42,521 nt of DNA, from contig CAZUTO010000018.1 in assembly GCA_964623085.1 (NCBI GenBank), forward strand, positions 1-42,521, in the 5' to 3' direction. Position 1 is the first letter of the stretch. The number at the start of each line of letters is the position of its first letter. The notes under the pieces are model-generated. The model searched no databases. It saw only the letters and a program-made list of their open reading frames with translations, and was not told the DNA's origin. A program made the position numbers and the translations under genes. The stretch comes from CAZUTO01 sp964623085 (GTDB lineage Bacteria > Pseudomonadota > Gammaproteobacteria > Pseudomonadales > GM7GCV1). Below, piece after piece: positions 7,446 to 15,937 of this stretch.

Positions 7446-8480
7446 ATGGATATTACTGAGCTTTTGGCGTTTTCTGTAAAGCAAAACGCATCCGATTTAC
7501 ATTTGTCTGCCGGTTTGCCGCCGATGATACGTGTCGATGGCGATGTGCGTCGAATCAATCTTCCTTCTCAGGAACACAAAGAAGTTCATGGGCTTGTTTA
7601 CGATATTATGAACGACAAGCAGCGACGAGACTTCGAAGAGCTTCTCGAGACTGACTTCTCGTTTGAAATTCCCGGTCTGGCGCGCTTTCGTGTTAATGCG
7701 TTTAACCAGAATCGTGGTTGTGGTGCGGTTTTCCGTACTATTCCCTCTAAGGTTTTAAGTATGGAAGATTTGGGCATGGGTAATGTGTTCAAAGAGATTT
7801 CCATGCAGCCGAATGGACTTTGCCTTGTTACGGGACCAACGGGTTCCGGTAAAAGTACTACGCTTGCTGCGATGATCGATTTTATCAATGAAAATCGCTA
7901 TGAGCATATCTTGACGATTGAGGACCCCATTGAATTTGTGCATCAGAGTAAGCGTTGTTTGGTGAACCAGCGTGAGGTACATAGAGATACACATGGTTTT
8001 GAACACGCACTGCGTTCGGCGCTTCGTGAAGATCCCGATATTATTCTTGTTGGCGAGCTGCGCGATCTAGAAACAATACGACTAGCGTTAACCGCGGCAG
8101 AGACCGGTCACTTGGTGTTTGGAACACTCCATACCACCTCTGCGTCTAAGACGGTTGACCGAATTATCGATGTATTCCCCGCCGCAGAGAAAGACATGGT
8201 CAGAACGATGCTGTCGGAGTCACTTAGGTCGGTGGTCTCACAGACACTACTGAAGAAAACAGGTGGTGGTCGAGTGGCAGCGCACGAAATTATGATCGGC
8301 ACGCCCGCGATACGAAATCTTATTCGCGAAGGTAAGGTCGCTCAGATGTATTCAGCTATTCAAACCGGACAGAAGCTGGGCATGCAAACGCTCGATCAAT
8401 GCCTGACCGATCTTGTAAATAGGAAAGTCATTTTGCGTGATACAGCTCGTGAGCGGGCTAAATCGCCAGAAAACTTCTAA
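7446..8480 (+). CDS. pilT: type IV pilus retraction ATPase PilT
   Basis: A 344-residue hexameric cytoplasmic ATPase that depolymerises type IV pili for twitching motility. Seen: an N-terminal PAS-like domain (ASDLHLSAGLPP), Walker A GPTGSGKST (about residues 130-138), Asp box TIEDPIEFVH, Walker B with ILVGELRDLET, His box TGHLVFGTLHT, and the PilT-specific AIRNLIREGK stretch near residue 285. Length matches Pseudomonas PilT (344). It is followed by pilU after 19 bp. Its promoter probably lies within or just before yggS. Confidence 0.98.
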   Translation: MDITELLAFSVKQNASDLHLSAGLPPMIRVDGDVRRINLPSQEHKEVHGLVYDIMNDKQRRDFEELLETDFSFEIPGLARFRVNAFNQNRGCGAVFRTIPSKVLSMEDLGMGNVFKEISMQPNGLCLVTGPTGSGKSTTLAAMIDFINENRYEHILTIEDPIEFVHQSKRCLVNQREVHRDTHGFEHALRSALREDPDIILVGELRDLETIRLALTAAETGHLVFGTLHTTSASKTVDRIIDVFPAAEKDMVRTMLSESLRSVVSQTLLKKTGGGRVAAHEIMIGTPAIRNLIREGKVAQMYSAIQTGQKLGMQTLDQCLTDLVNRKVILRDTARERAKSPENF

Positions 8481-8499
8481 TTCTAGTAGGTGCATATAG

Positions 8500-9660
8500 A
8501 TGGATGTTGAACCGCTTCTAAAACTGATGCTTGAAAAGAAAGGCTCAGACTTGTTTGTTACTGAGGGCAAGCCGCCTTGTATTAAAGTAAACGGTCTTAT
8601 AAAACCTGTGGGCAAACAAGAGCTTAACCATGCTCAGACACGAGCTATGGTACTTAACACGATGGACGAGGCGCAGCAGGAAGAGTTTCTTCGGGTGAAG
8701 GAACTGAACTATGCGATTACGACTAGTGAGAGGGGGCCAAACAAAGGCCGCTTCCGTGTTAACGCGTTCTTCCAGCGCAATGCCTGCGGTATGGTGCTGC
8801 GTCGTATTGAAACGGTAATTCCGACACCTGAAAGCCTCAATCTTCCGCCTATTTTGAAAGAATTGGCGATGAATAAGCGTGGCATCATCATTTTTGTTGG
8901 TGGCACCGGAACCGGTAAATCGACATCGCTAGCTTCTTTGATTGGCCATCGTAATGAAAGCGGTAACGGCCATATTGTCACTATTGAAGATCCGATTGAA
9001 TTCGTGCATGAGCACAAAGGGTGCATCATTACCCAGCGTGAACTGGGCGTAGATACAGAATCCTGGGGCGCGGCACTTAAAAGTACATTGCGGCAAGCAC
9101 CGGATGTCATTCTTATTGGCGAGATTCGTGAATCCGAAACCATGGAGCATGCTATTGCGTTTGCGGAGACGGGACACCTCGTATTTGCGACCTTGCATGC
9201 CAACAATGCTAACCAAGCATTAGATCGTATAATTAATTTCTTCCCTCATGAGAAGCGAGACCAGCTATTGATGGATCTTTCGCTCAACATGAAGGCCTTT
9301 ATTGCACAGCAGCTAATACCTACTATAGATGGAAAGGGACGCCGCGCTGCGATTGAAATTTTGATTAATTCGCCGCTGATTACTGATTTGGTTCGCAAAG
9401 GCGATATTCACGAAATTAAAGAGATTATGAAAAAGTCTCGTGAAATTGGGATGCAGACATTTGATCAGGCGCTTTATGAACTCTACAACGAAGGCCTAAT
9501 TACACAGGAAGATGCGCTCAAGCATGCTGACTCTGCCAATGACTTGCGCTTGATGATCAAGTTGCAATCAGGGAGTGAGATGGATTTCGATGGAGATGAT
9601 GAAGATGAAGATACCGTTTTGTTCTTGCGTGAAGACGATAAAAAATCGACGTTCTTCTGA
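8500..9660 (+). CDS. pilU: type IV pilus ATPase PilU
   Basis: A 386-residue PilT paralogue that assists PilT in pilus retraction. Walker A GGTGTGKST is at about residues 134-142, the Asp box IEDPIEFVHEHKGC follows, Walker B contains ILIGEIRESET, and the His box is TGHLVFATLHANN. An extra acidic tail (DFDGDDEDEDTVLF, about residues 363-376) follows the ATPase core, as is usual for PilU. TAGGTG about 10-15 bases before the ATG can serve as ribosome site. Co-transcribed with pilT. Confidence 0.97.
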   Translation: MDVEPLLKLMLEKKGSDLFVTEGKPPCIKVNGLIKPVGKQELNHAQTRAMVLNTMDEAQQEEFLRVKELNYAITTSERGPNKGRFRVNAFFQRNACGMVLRRIETVIPTPESLNLPPILKELAMNKRGIIIFVGGTGTGKSTSLASLIGHRNESGNGHIVTIEDPIEFVHEHKGCIITQRELGVDTESWGAALKSTLRQAPDVILIGEIRESETMEHAIAFAETGHLVFATLHANNANQALDRIINFFPHEKRDQLLMDLSLNMKAFIAQQLIPTIDGKGRRAAIEILINSPLITDLVRKGDIHEIKEIMKKSREIGMQTFDQALYELYNEGLITQEDALKHADSANDLRLMIKLQSGSEMDFDGDDEDEDTVLFLREDDKKSTFF

Positions 9661-9695
9661 TAGCAATCTCTTCAGTTAACAACGAGTTATAGTAG

Positions 9696-10124
9696 CTAAC
9701 TGTTCTGGCGGAGCCACTGTTCCGCCAACAGTCTGGCTGCCAGAGCGTCGATAGGCGCGTCCTTATAATCTCCTTTATGTCCTTGCTCTTTGGACATGGC
9801 TTTTGCTTCAAAGCTAGTTAGTCTTTCGTCAACAAATTCGATTTTTATTCCGGTTCGGCCATGAAGTTGGTTGGCAAATTTTCGCGCCCGAGTGCTGATA
9901 GCGCTCTCTGTGTCATCCATGTTGAGAGGCAAGCCGACGAGACATATATCTGGATGCCATTCTTCGAGTATCTGAGTAATCTCATGCCAATCGGGAGCGC
10001 CATCTTTTGCTTTGAGTATACATAGCTCTGTTGCTATGCCAGATAAAACTGAACCGGTGGCGACCCCGATTTGCTTAAGTCCGAAATCGAAAGCAATAAC
10101 TTGCTTGATACCCTGAGTCTTCAA
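9696..10124 (-). CDS. ruvX: RuvX/YqgF Holliday-junction resolvase-like protein
   Basis: A 142-residue RNase H-fold protein. The catalytic acids are visible in IAFDFGLKQIGVA (Asp about residue 12) and VDERLTSFEA (about 99-108), and the last conserved Asp in YKDAPIDALAARLL. YqgF proteins are implicated in 16S rRNA 5'-end maturation and resolve Holliday junctions in some bacteria. The start is TTG at 10124, the only reasonable one before the first catalytic strand. It sits 14 bp downstream of yqgE, the common yqgE-yqgF pair. Confidence 0.95.
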   Translation of the reverse strand: MKTQGIKQVIAFDFGLKQIGVATGSVLSGIATELCILKAKDGAPDWHEITQILEEWHPDICLVGLPLNMDDTESAISTRARKFANQLHGRTGIKIEFVDERLTSFEAKAMSKEQGHKGDYKDAPIDALAARLLAEQWLRQNS

Positions 10125-10138
10125 AAATGAGCTGGGCG

Positions 10139-10714
10139 CTACGCGCTTCCATGGGATGTCGATAAACGCGAAAAATCAATACCGGCCGCCGTCGTTGCCA
10201 TACTTAGTCTGTCTTCATATTCCGCTTCAAAAAGAATTTGATCTGAGGTCGGGAGATTCAGCCAAGAGTTTTCCTTTATTTCCTGCTCCAACTGTCCTTC
10301 GCCCCAGCCTGCGTAACCGAGGATCAGAATAGCGCCAGAGGGAGCGCTCTTGTTCGCTAGTGCTTCGATGATGTCGTGCGAAGCGGTAATGGCTACTTCT
10401 TCCGAAATATCCAAAGTGCTTTTCCAGCTCTGCCCATCCTTACGGTGAAGCACAAAACCACGTTCATTGGATACTGGCCCCCCACAGAGAACGCGTTCAT
10501 TTTCTATGTTGGAATCAAAGGGGATATCTAGCTGCTCAAACACGTCGGTTAACGTGATAGTTGTGGGTTGATTTATAACGAATGCAATTGCGCCATTTTG
10601 ATCATGTTCGCAAACCAGACTCAGTGTGCCTGAAAAATTTGGGTCGTTGAGTCCTGGCATAGCTGCAATGAGCTGGCCTGATAGCGAAGGAAATGAATTA
10701 GCGTCGGTTTTCAT
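10139..10714 (-). CDS. YqgE/AlgH family protein
   Basis: A 191-residue cytosolic protein of the YqgE/AlgH (DUF179) family. Signature stretches are FSGTLSLVCEHDQNGAIAFV (about residues 23-42), VLCGGPVSNERGFVLH and LILGYAGWGEGQLEQEI. The family has a known fold but no defined biochemical activity. AlgH was named from a suggested effect on alginate regulation in Pseudomonas. ATG start, and it is followed immediately by ruvX. Confidence 0.94.
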   Translation of the reverse strand: MKTDANSFPSLSGQLIAAMPGLNDPNFSGTLSLVCEHDQNGAIAFVINQPTTITLTDVFEQLDIPFDSNIENERVLCGGPVSNERGFVLHRKDGQSWKSTLDISEEVAITASHDIIEALANKSAPSGAILILGYAGWGEGQLEQEIKENSWLNLPTSDQILFEAEYEDRLSMATTAAGIDFSRLSTSHGSA

Positions 10715-10795
10715 AGAGTCTTACTTGAAAGTGGATTCCATCATATCAAATTACTTGTATAGCTAGGTTCCCCATGTGTTTGCCGATGCACTCAC

Positions 10796-11869
10796 TTAGG
10801 TAGAGTTCAATTTATCTATTGCCCAAGCAGCATGCTCTTGGACCAGCGGGCTGTCGAGGCTTTTAGTTTTTAGTGCAGTGATGGCTTCTGCTGACGCAGG
10901 TCCATTGCCAAGCCCAACTGCTAGGTTGCGTTGCCATCTCTCATAGCCTACCCGCCGAATAGGGGAGCCGGCGGTGTGCTGCAAAAAGTCTTCTTCGTCC
11001 CAATTAAACAGGTCGATTAGATCTGCTGAGGCTAACCCGTGCCGAGGAGAAAAATCTTTTTCTGATGTTGCTTTCGCATACCGATTCCAAGGGCAGATTA
11101 ACTGGCAGTCATCGCACCCAAAAACCCTGTTCCCCATGGGCGTACGCAATGCTTTGGGAATAGGACCTTTGTGCTCGATAGTGAGGTAAGAAATACACTT
11201 TCGTGCATCCAAAACATAGGGTTCAGGGAACGCGTCAGTTGGACAGATTTTTAGACATGCACGACATTTTCCACAATGATCTTTGTAGTCTGGTTCGTCT
11301 GGCGTTATTTCGAGGTTGGTATAAATCTCACCAAGGAAAAACCATGAGCCCTCTTCGCGATTAAGTAGCAGCGTGTTTTTGCCAATCCATCCCATGCCTG
11401 ATTTTTCGGCGAAAGGCTTCTCTAGAACGGGGGCACTGTCGACAAACACACGCTGAGAGATATTGTGCTGGGGAAGGTTCTCAGATGTCCAGCAACGAAT
11501 TCTTTCGGCAAATTTGGCCAGCCTATTTCGAATAAGCTTATGGTAATCGCGCCCTAGTGCATAACGGGATACGTATGCTTTTTCTGGATCGTTAAGTATT
11601 TTGACCGGTTCGGTATCGGGGCTCAGATAGTTCATGCGCACGGATATCACCCGAATCGTTTTCGGCACTAGATCCTCAGGGTTGGCACGCAAGTCGCGAC
11701 GGTCTTGCATCCATTGCATGTCGCCTTGATACCCCGCTTTAAGCCAATCGTCGAGATAATTCAGATGCGTATCGATAGCAATATCTGAAACACCAACTGC
11801 AGCGAACCCGAAATCTTCGGCCCAGCTGCGCAATAGCGCTTTTAATTTATCGGATTCCTCGAGTGTCAT
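10796..11869 (-). CDS. queG: epoxyqueuosine reductase QueG
   Basis: A 357-residue cobalamin- and [4Fe-4S]-dependent reductase for the last step of queuosine synthesis in tRNA (epoxyqueuosine to queuosine). It has an N-terminal cobalamin-binding domain, then a ferredoxin-like domain with HCGKCRACLKICPTDAF (about residues 190-206) and CDDCQLICPWNRY (about 246-258) binding two clusters, then a C-terminal HEAT-like tail. Full length. It is divergent from tsaE, with an atypical gap between them. Confidence 0.97.
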   Translation of the reverse strand: MTLEESDKLKALLRSWAEDFGFAAVGVSDIAIDTHLNYLDDWLKAGYQGDMQWMQDRRDLRANPEDLVPKTIRVISVRMNYLSPDTEPVKILNDPEKAYVSRYALGRDYHKLIRNRLAKFAERIRCWTSENLPQHNISQRVFVDSAPVLEKPFAEKSGMGWIGKNTLLLNREEGSWFFLGEIYTNLEITPDEPDYKDHCGKCRACLKICPTDAFPEPYVLDARKCISYLTIEHKGPIPKALRTPMGNRVFGCDDCQLICPWNRYAKATSEKDFSPRHGLASADLIDLFNWDEEDFLQHTAGSPIRRVGYERWQRNLAVGLGNGPASAEAITALKTKSLDSPLVQEHAAWAIDKLNST

Positions 11870-12177
11870 TGCCTCATCAGTTCCTTGGCAGCAATGTTCT
11901 GAGATAGACTTAAGGGATTTACTCGATAAAAAAACGATGGCTCAGCAGGTTCTATGACTGAAAGCCGTATTGATGCTAGTCGGAAATTATTCAACAGCAA
12001 TGATAAATGTGAACAAGACCGAACTCTGATTAGCAAAGAAGACATCGATGGTATTTTACGCATGAAACGTGCCGGAAAAGTGGTTTTTTCTGTTGTGTTA
12101 GAAACCCACATAGAGGCTCGTCATTTTAATAAGAATTTGCAACTTGTAAGACCTCGCAACTTTCTGTGGTTATGTTT
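11870..12177. other. queG-tsaE intergenic region lacking nnr
   Basis: About 300 bp between two divergent genes. In many related genomes this place holds the NAD(P)HX epimerase/dehydratase gene nnr. Nothing resembling its motifs is visible in any frame. A 75-codon open frame (11954-12181, plus) covers most of the gap. Promoters for queG and tsaE must lie here but I cannot place them confidently. Confidence 0.5.
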
Positions 12178-12181
12178 ATGA
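11954..12181 (+). CDS. possible small protein, unrecognised
   Basis: A 75-codon open frame with an ATG start and a weak AGG five to seven bases upstream. The product is charged and hydrophilic with a basic middle (RMKRAGK) and no membrane segment; no family is recognised. It overlaps the start region of tsaE by a few bases in another frame. It could be a genuine small gene or simply untranslated leader for tsaE. Confidence 0.3.
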   Translation: MTESRIDASRKLFNSNDKCEQDRTLISKEDIDGILRMKRAGKVVFSVVLETHIEARHFNKNLQLVRPRNFLWLCL

Positions 12182-12639
12182 CAGCTAAAGAGATACAGCA
12201 ACTAGATGACGAATCCGACACCGTCGCAATGGGGGTAGCTTTGTCCGAAAAGCTCCACTCAGGGGGGCTTGTGTTTCTGCATGGTGATCTCGGCGCGGGA
12301 AAAACCACACTTGTGCGAGGGATCCTACAAGGACTGGGCTACGAAGGGCATGTGCGTAGCCCAACCTATACAATAGTAGAGCGCTATCCAACCAAACATG
12401 GGCTAGTTTGCCACTATGATCTATACAGGATGTGGGATCCGACTGAGTTGGAGTTTGTTGGTGCGCGAGAAGATTTGGTCCCTGAAAACCTTTGCTTGAT
12501 TGAGTGGCCTGAGAACGGGCAGGGATGGCTAAAAAGCCAACTCTTAGACATTTACCTTACATTTTCTTTGCAACCACATGAAATTATTAAAAAAAATGGT
12601 AGACAAATAGAGTTGAAGTGGCACAATCACGAAAAATAG
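12178..12639 (+). CDS. tsaE: tRNA t6A synthesis ATPase TsaE
   Basis: A P-loop protein of about 153 residues that works with TsaB and TsaD to make threonylcarbamoyladenosine at position 37 of ANN-decoding tRNAs. Walker A GDLGAGKTTL is near residues 37-46, followed by SPTYTIVERY, HYDLYR and LIEWPE, all family signatures. Three in-frame starts are close together (GTG 12166, ATG 12172, ATG 12178) and none has a clear ribosome site. I use the last because it best fits the family N-terminus. First gene of the tsaE-amiC-mutL-miaA-hfq-hflXKC run. Confidence 0.94.
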   Translation: MTAKEIQQLDDESDTVAMGVALSEKLHSGGLVFLHGDLGAGKTTLVRGILQGLGYEGHVRSPTYTIVERYPTKHGLVCHYDLYRMWDPTELEFVGAREDLVPENLCLIEWPENGQGWLKSQLLDIYLTFSLQPHEIIKKNGRQIELKWHNHEK

Positions 12640-12659
12640 TCACAATAAAGCTTTAAGAT

Positions 12660-14000
12660 ATGGGGTTGTCAGGTACTTTCTCTAGAATAAGGTGCTTATT
12701 TGTCGTTGCCACGGCTTCGGTGTTTGTACTTTTCAGTTCACCTGCGTTAGCGGATTCAGCCGTCGAAGGTGTGAGGGTGTGGCGAGCGCCTGATAACACG
12801 CGTCTCGTTTTCGATCTAAGCACTTCTGTTGAGCATAAGATTTTTGAATTGAGTAACCCAAGTAGGCTTGTGATCGATATCGAATCAGCCGATTTTGCTG
12901 CGGATATCGAAGGTATAGAGTTAGCTGATACCCCTGTTCAAGGTATTAGGACGAGCAAACAAGATGACGATGGATTGCGTGTGGTACTCGACCTAAAGAC
13001 ATCAATTAAACCCCGTAGTTTTTCGCTTGAGCCGAATGATGATTATGGCCATAGATTGGTTGTTGATTTATTTGATGAACACCAAGTTTCTGAGACGTCT
13101 ATTAATGACGTCGTAGAGAACGACCGTGACATTGTGATTGTGATTGATGCTGGTCACGGTGGTCAAGATCCAGGTGCAATAGGCCCCGGCAAGGTAGTCG
13201 AAAAAGACGTCGTTATGGCGATCAGTAATGATTTGGCGGCTATGATTAATGGACACACTGGCTATAAGGCAGAATTGGTGCGATCCGGAGACTATTTTGT
13301 CTCGCTGACTGACCGGCCGAAATTGGCTCGTGAAAAGCGCGCCGATTTCTTCATCTCTATTCACGCTGATGCATTCAATCTTTCTTCTGTGAGCGGCGCG
13401 TCCGTCTATGCACTGTCAGGCAAAGGCGCAGTTAGTGCGCGCAACAGATATGCGGCCGATAGGGAAAATCGTTCAGATTTAATTGGTGGGTCTGGCGATC
13501 TTAGTTTGAAAGACAAAGATGACCAGTTGGCAGATCTGCTGCTAGATTTATCTATGAATGCAACTATGGATAGCAGTCTAAAAGCGGGTAATGCAGTTTT
13601 ATCTCAAATCAGTTCAGTCACTAAGCTACACAAAAAGTCCGTAGAGCAAAAAGGCTTTGCTGTTTTGAAGTCGCCGGATATGCCGTCATTGTTGATAGAG
13701 ACTGGATTTATTTCTAATCCGTATGAAGCGAAGCAATTGTCGAGTAAAAACTTCCAAGGAAAGATGGCGCGTGCGATTTTTAATGGCATACGGTCTTATT
13801 TTGCTGACAACCCTCCAGCCGGAACTTTGATTGCGGCAAGAGGTGATAGTGATCCGTTGGTTTATCAGATCAAAAGCGGTGATACACTATCTGAAATTGC
13901 GAGCCGATATAACGTATCGCTCGCCAGTTTGAAGGCGGCAAATAGGATCGACGGCTCAGTTATTCGTATCGGTCAAGAGCTTCAAATACCCAACACATAG
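12660..14000 (+). CDS. amiC: N-acetylmuramoyl-L-alanine amidase (AmiC type)
   Basis: A 446-residue secreted zinc amidase that cuts the peptide from MurNAc in peptidoglycan during daughter-cell separation. Layout: signal peptide (to about residue 31, ALADS), AMIN septal-targeting domain (about 33-140), Amidase_3 catalytic domain (about 158-372) with zinc ligands His166 (VIDAGHGG), Glu181 and His235 (SIHAD) and the catalytic Glu of LIETGFISN, then a LysM domain (about 402-445, YQIKSGDTLSEIA). The LysM tail is as in AmiB/AmiC of Pseudomonas. It sits between tsaE and mutL, the standard order. Confidence 0.95.
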   Translation: MGLSGTFSRIRCLFVVATASVFVLFSSPALADSAVEGVRVWRAPDNTRLVFDLSTSVEHKIFELSNPSRLVIDIESADFAADIEGIELADTPVQGIRTSKQDDDGLRVVLDLKTSIKPRSFSLEPNDDYGHRLVVDLFDEHQVSETSINDVVENDRDIVIVIDAGHGGQDPGAIGPGKVVEKDVVMAISNDLAAMINGHTGYKAELVRSGDYFVSLTDRPKLAREKRADFFISIHADAFNLSSVSGASVYALSGKGAVSARNRYAADRENRSDLIGGSGDLSLKDKDDQLADLLLDLSMNATMDSSLKAGNAVLSQISSVTKLHKKSVEQKGFAVLKSPDMPSLLIETGFISNPYEAKQLSSKNFQGKMARAIFNGIRSYFADNPPAGTLIAARGDSDPLVYQIKSGDTLSEIASRYNVSLASLKAANRIDGSVIRIGQELQIPNT

Positions 14001-14057
14001 CGCTCCTCTAAATTTTGTGTGCTGGCGCTATTCAATGAGTGCCACGAGTGTTATTGC

Positions 14058-15911
14058 ATGCAAAAAATTGAACGTCTTTCTGCGCGTTTGGCAAACCAGA
14101 TTGCCGCCGGAGAAGTGGTAGAGCGTCCCGCATCTGTCGTAAAAGAACTCCTTGAAAATAGCCTAGATTCGGGAGCCTCGCAAATCGATGTCAGTATCGA
14201 GCAAGGTGGGGTCAAGCGAATACGGGTTCGCGATAATGGTTGCGGCATTGGTTTGGACGACCTCCCATTTTCTCTTGCTCGCCATGCGACCAGTAAAATC
14301 AAAGACCTAGATGACTTAGAATCGCTGAATAGTCTAGGTTTTCGTGGCGAAGCACTAGCGAGTATCGCTTCTGTGTCTCGGCTGGCGCTTAAATCCGCAG
14401 TCGCCGGTGAGTCCGGTCATCAGGTTGAGTCCGAAGGCGCGGAAATGGATCCTGTGGTTAGTCCTGTTGCACATCCGGTTGGTACCACCGTAGATGTAAC
14501 GGATCTTTTCTTTAACACCCCAGCGCGCCGCAAATTTTTACGCACAGAAAAAACTGAGTTTTCTCGCATCGATGATGCCGTTAAGCGTCTGGCTATGAGT
14601 AATTTGAGCGTGGGCTTGCGAATGGATCATAACGGTCGCAGCCAACTCAATTTTAATCCCTGTGAAAACGCGGTAGATCAAGAACATCGTATTGCAAGTA
14701 TATGTGGCCCGGCATTTATGGAGCAGGCGCTGCCGCTAGATCAATCAAATGGCGATTTAAGACTATGGGGCTGGATGGGCTTGCCGACGTTTTCGCGCAG
14801 TCAGGCCGATTTACAGTATTTCTATGTCAATGGCCGGTCGGTGAAAGACAGAGTGGTTTCTCACGCCGTGAGGCAGGCCTATCAAGATGTGCTCTATCAT
14901 GGGCGTCACCCCGCGTTCGTGCTTTTTCTGGAATTAGATCCAGCCACGGTTGATGTCAACGTTCACCCTACGAAACACGAAGTGCGATTCCGAGACAGCC
15001 GCCGCGTCCACAATTTTCTATACAGTACCCTACATCGAGTGATCGCAGAGGTTCGGCCAGGTGATATTGGTGCTATTAATTCAGAATTATCTGCGTCGGA
15101 AGCCGCGCCAAGCTCTCAATACGAGCCGCCAGTGCAGTCCAATTTGTCATTTAGATCGACATCTCATCCTGAAGGAGTATCGCGCGTAGCGGAAACTGCA
15201 GCTTACTATGAGTCTTCTTATAAATCTTCCATGCCCCTTGGCGCTACTGGGGCGCCTAACGATACTGTTGAACAATCATATTTAGATCAATCAGTTAGGG
15301 CCATTGGTGAAAGCGAGTCTCAAGAAATTCCGCCGCTTGGATTTGCTCTGGCCCAATTAAAAGGCATTTATATTCTTGCCGAAAACGCTGAGGGTTTGGT
15401 GCTTGTTGATATGCACGCCGCTCATGAGCGTATTACGTTAGAAAAAATGCGTGCAGCATGGGATATCGAAGGGCTAGCAACGCAGCCTTTGTTGGTGCCG
15501 GAGTCGATTGCTGTGAGCGCACGAGAAGCAGAGCTTGCGGAAGAAATGTCTAAAGAATTTCTGCGGCTTGGCATTGGGTTGGAAGCTGGCGGTCCAGAAA
15601 CAATAGTTGTTAGGCAGGTACCCGTGTTGCTTAGACAAGCAGAGGTCGAACCCTTGGTTCGCGACGTGCTATCGGATTTTATTTCTCATGGCAGTTCTAG
15701 CCGAATAGAGCATCGGATAAACGAGATCTTAGGAAATATGGCTTGTCATGCATCGGTTCGTGCCAACCGAAAACTGACGACGCCCGAGATGGACGCTTTG
15801 CTGCGTGAAATGGAAGTCACTGAACGAAGTGGTCAGTGTAATCATGGTCGGCCGACTTGGACTCAAATGAGCCTCCCTGATTTGGATAAACTCTTCCTTC
15901 GTGGTCGCTAA
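14058..15911 (+). CDS. mutL: DNA mismatch repair protein MutL
   Basis: A 617-residue mismatch-repair ATPase coupling MutS recognition to strand removal. The ATG at 14058 is chosen because MQKIERLSARLANQIAAGEV matches family N-termini; an in-frame upstream GTG at 14019 would add an unlikely leader. GHKL motifs: ENSLDSGA, DNGCGI and GFRGEALASI. The C-terminal domain carries D-x-H-A-x-x-E-x-x-x-x-E (DMHAAHERITLE, Asp451) and CNHGRPTW near residue 593, which are the metal-dependent nicking-endonuclease motifs seen in MutL of bacteria lacking MutH. The linker (about residues 340-425) is low complexity, as usual. Confidence 0.97.
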   Translation: MQKIERLSARLANQIAAGEVVERPASVVKELLENSLDSGASQIDVSIEQGGVKRIRVRDNGCGIGLDDLPFSLARHATSKIKDLDDLESLNSLGFRGEALASIASVSRLALKSAVAGESGHQVESEGAEMDPVVSPVAHPVGTTVDVTDLFFNTPARRKFLRTEKTEFSRIDDAVKRLAMSNLSVGLRMDHNGRSQLNFNPCENAVDQEHRIASICGPAFMEQALPLDQSNGDLRLWGWMGLPTFSRSQADLQYFYVNGRSVKDRVVSHAVRQAYQDVLYHGRHPAFVLFLELDPATVDVNVHPTKHEVRFRDSRRVHNFLYSTLHRVIAEVRPGDIGAINSELSASEAAPSSQYEPPVQSNLSFRSTSHPEGVSRVAETAAYYESSYKSSMPLGATGAPNDTVEQSYLDQSVRAIGESESQEIPPLGFALAQLKGIYILAENAEGLVLVDMHAAHERITLEKMRAAWDIEGLATQPLLVPESIAVSAREAELAEEMSKEFLRLGIGLEAGGPETIVVRQVPVLLRQAEVEPLVRDVLSDFISHGSSSRIEHRINEILGNMACHASVRANRKLTTPEMDALLREMEVTERSGQCNHGRPTWTQMSLPDLDKLFLRGR

Positions 15912-15937
15912 CGTGGCCGGTAAATAGGGAAACTGAA

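Noticed and set aside
8709..9206. Long open frames opposite pilU and similar antisense frames elsewhere
   Set aside because: They are shadows of well-recognised genes, lack family signatures and ribosome sites.
14019..14057. Extra N-terminal 13 codons for mutL
   Set aside because: The added residues (LALFNECHECYC) do not fit the family; the ATG at 14058 matches MutL N-termini exactly.
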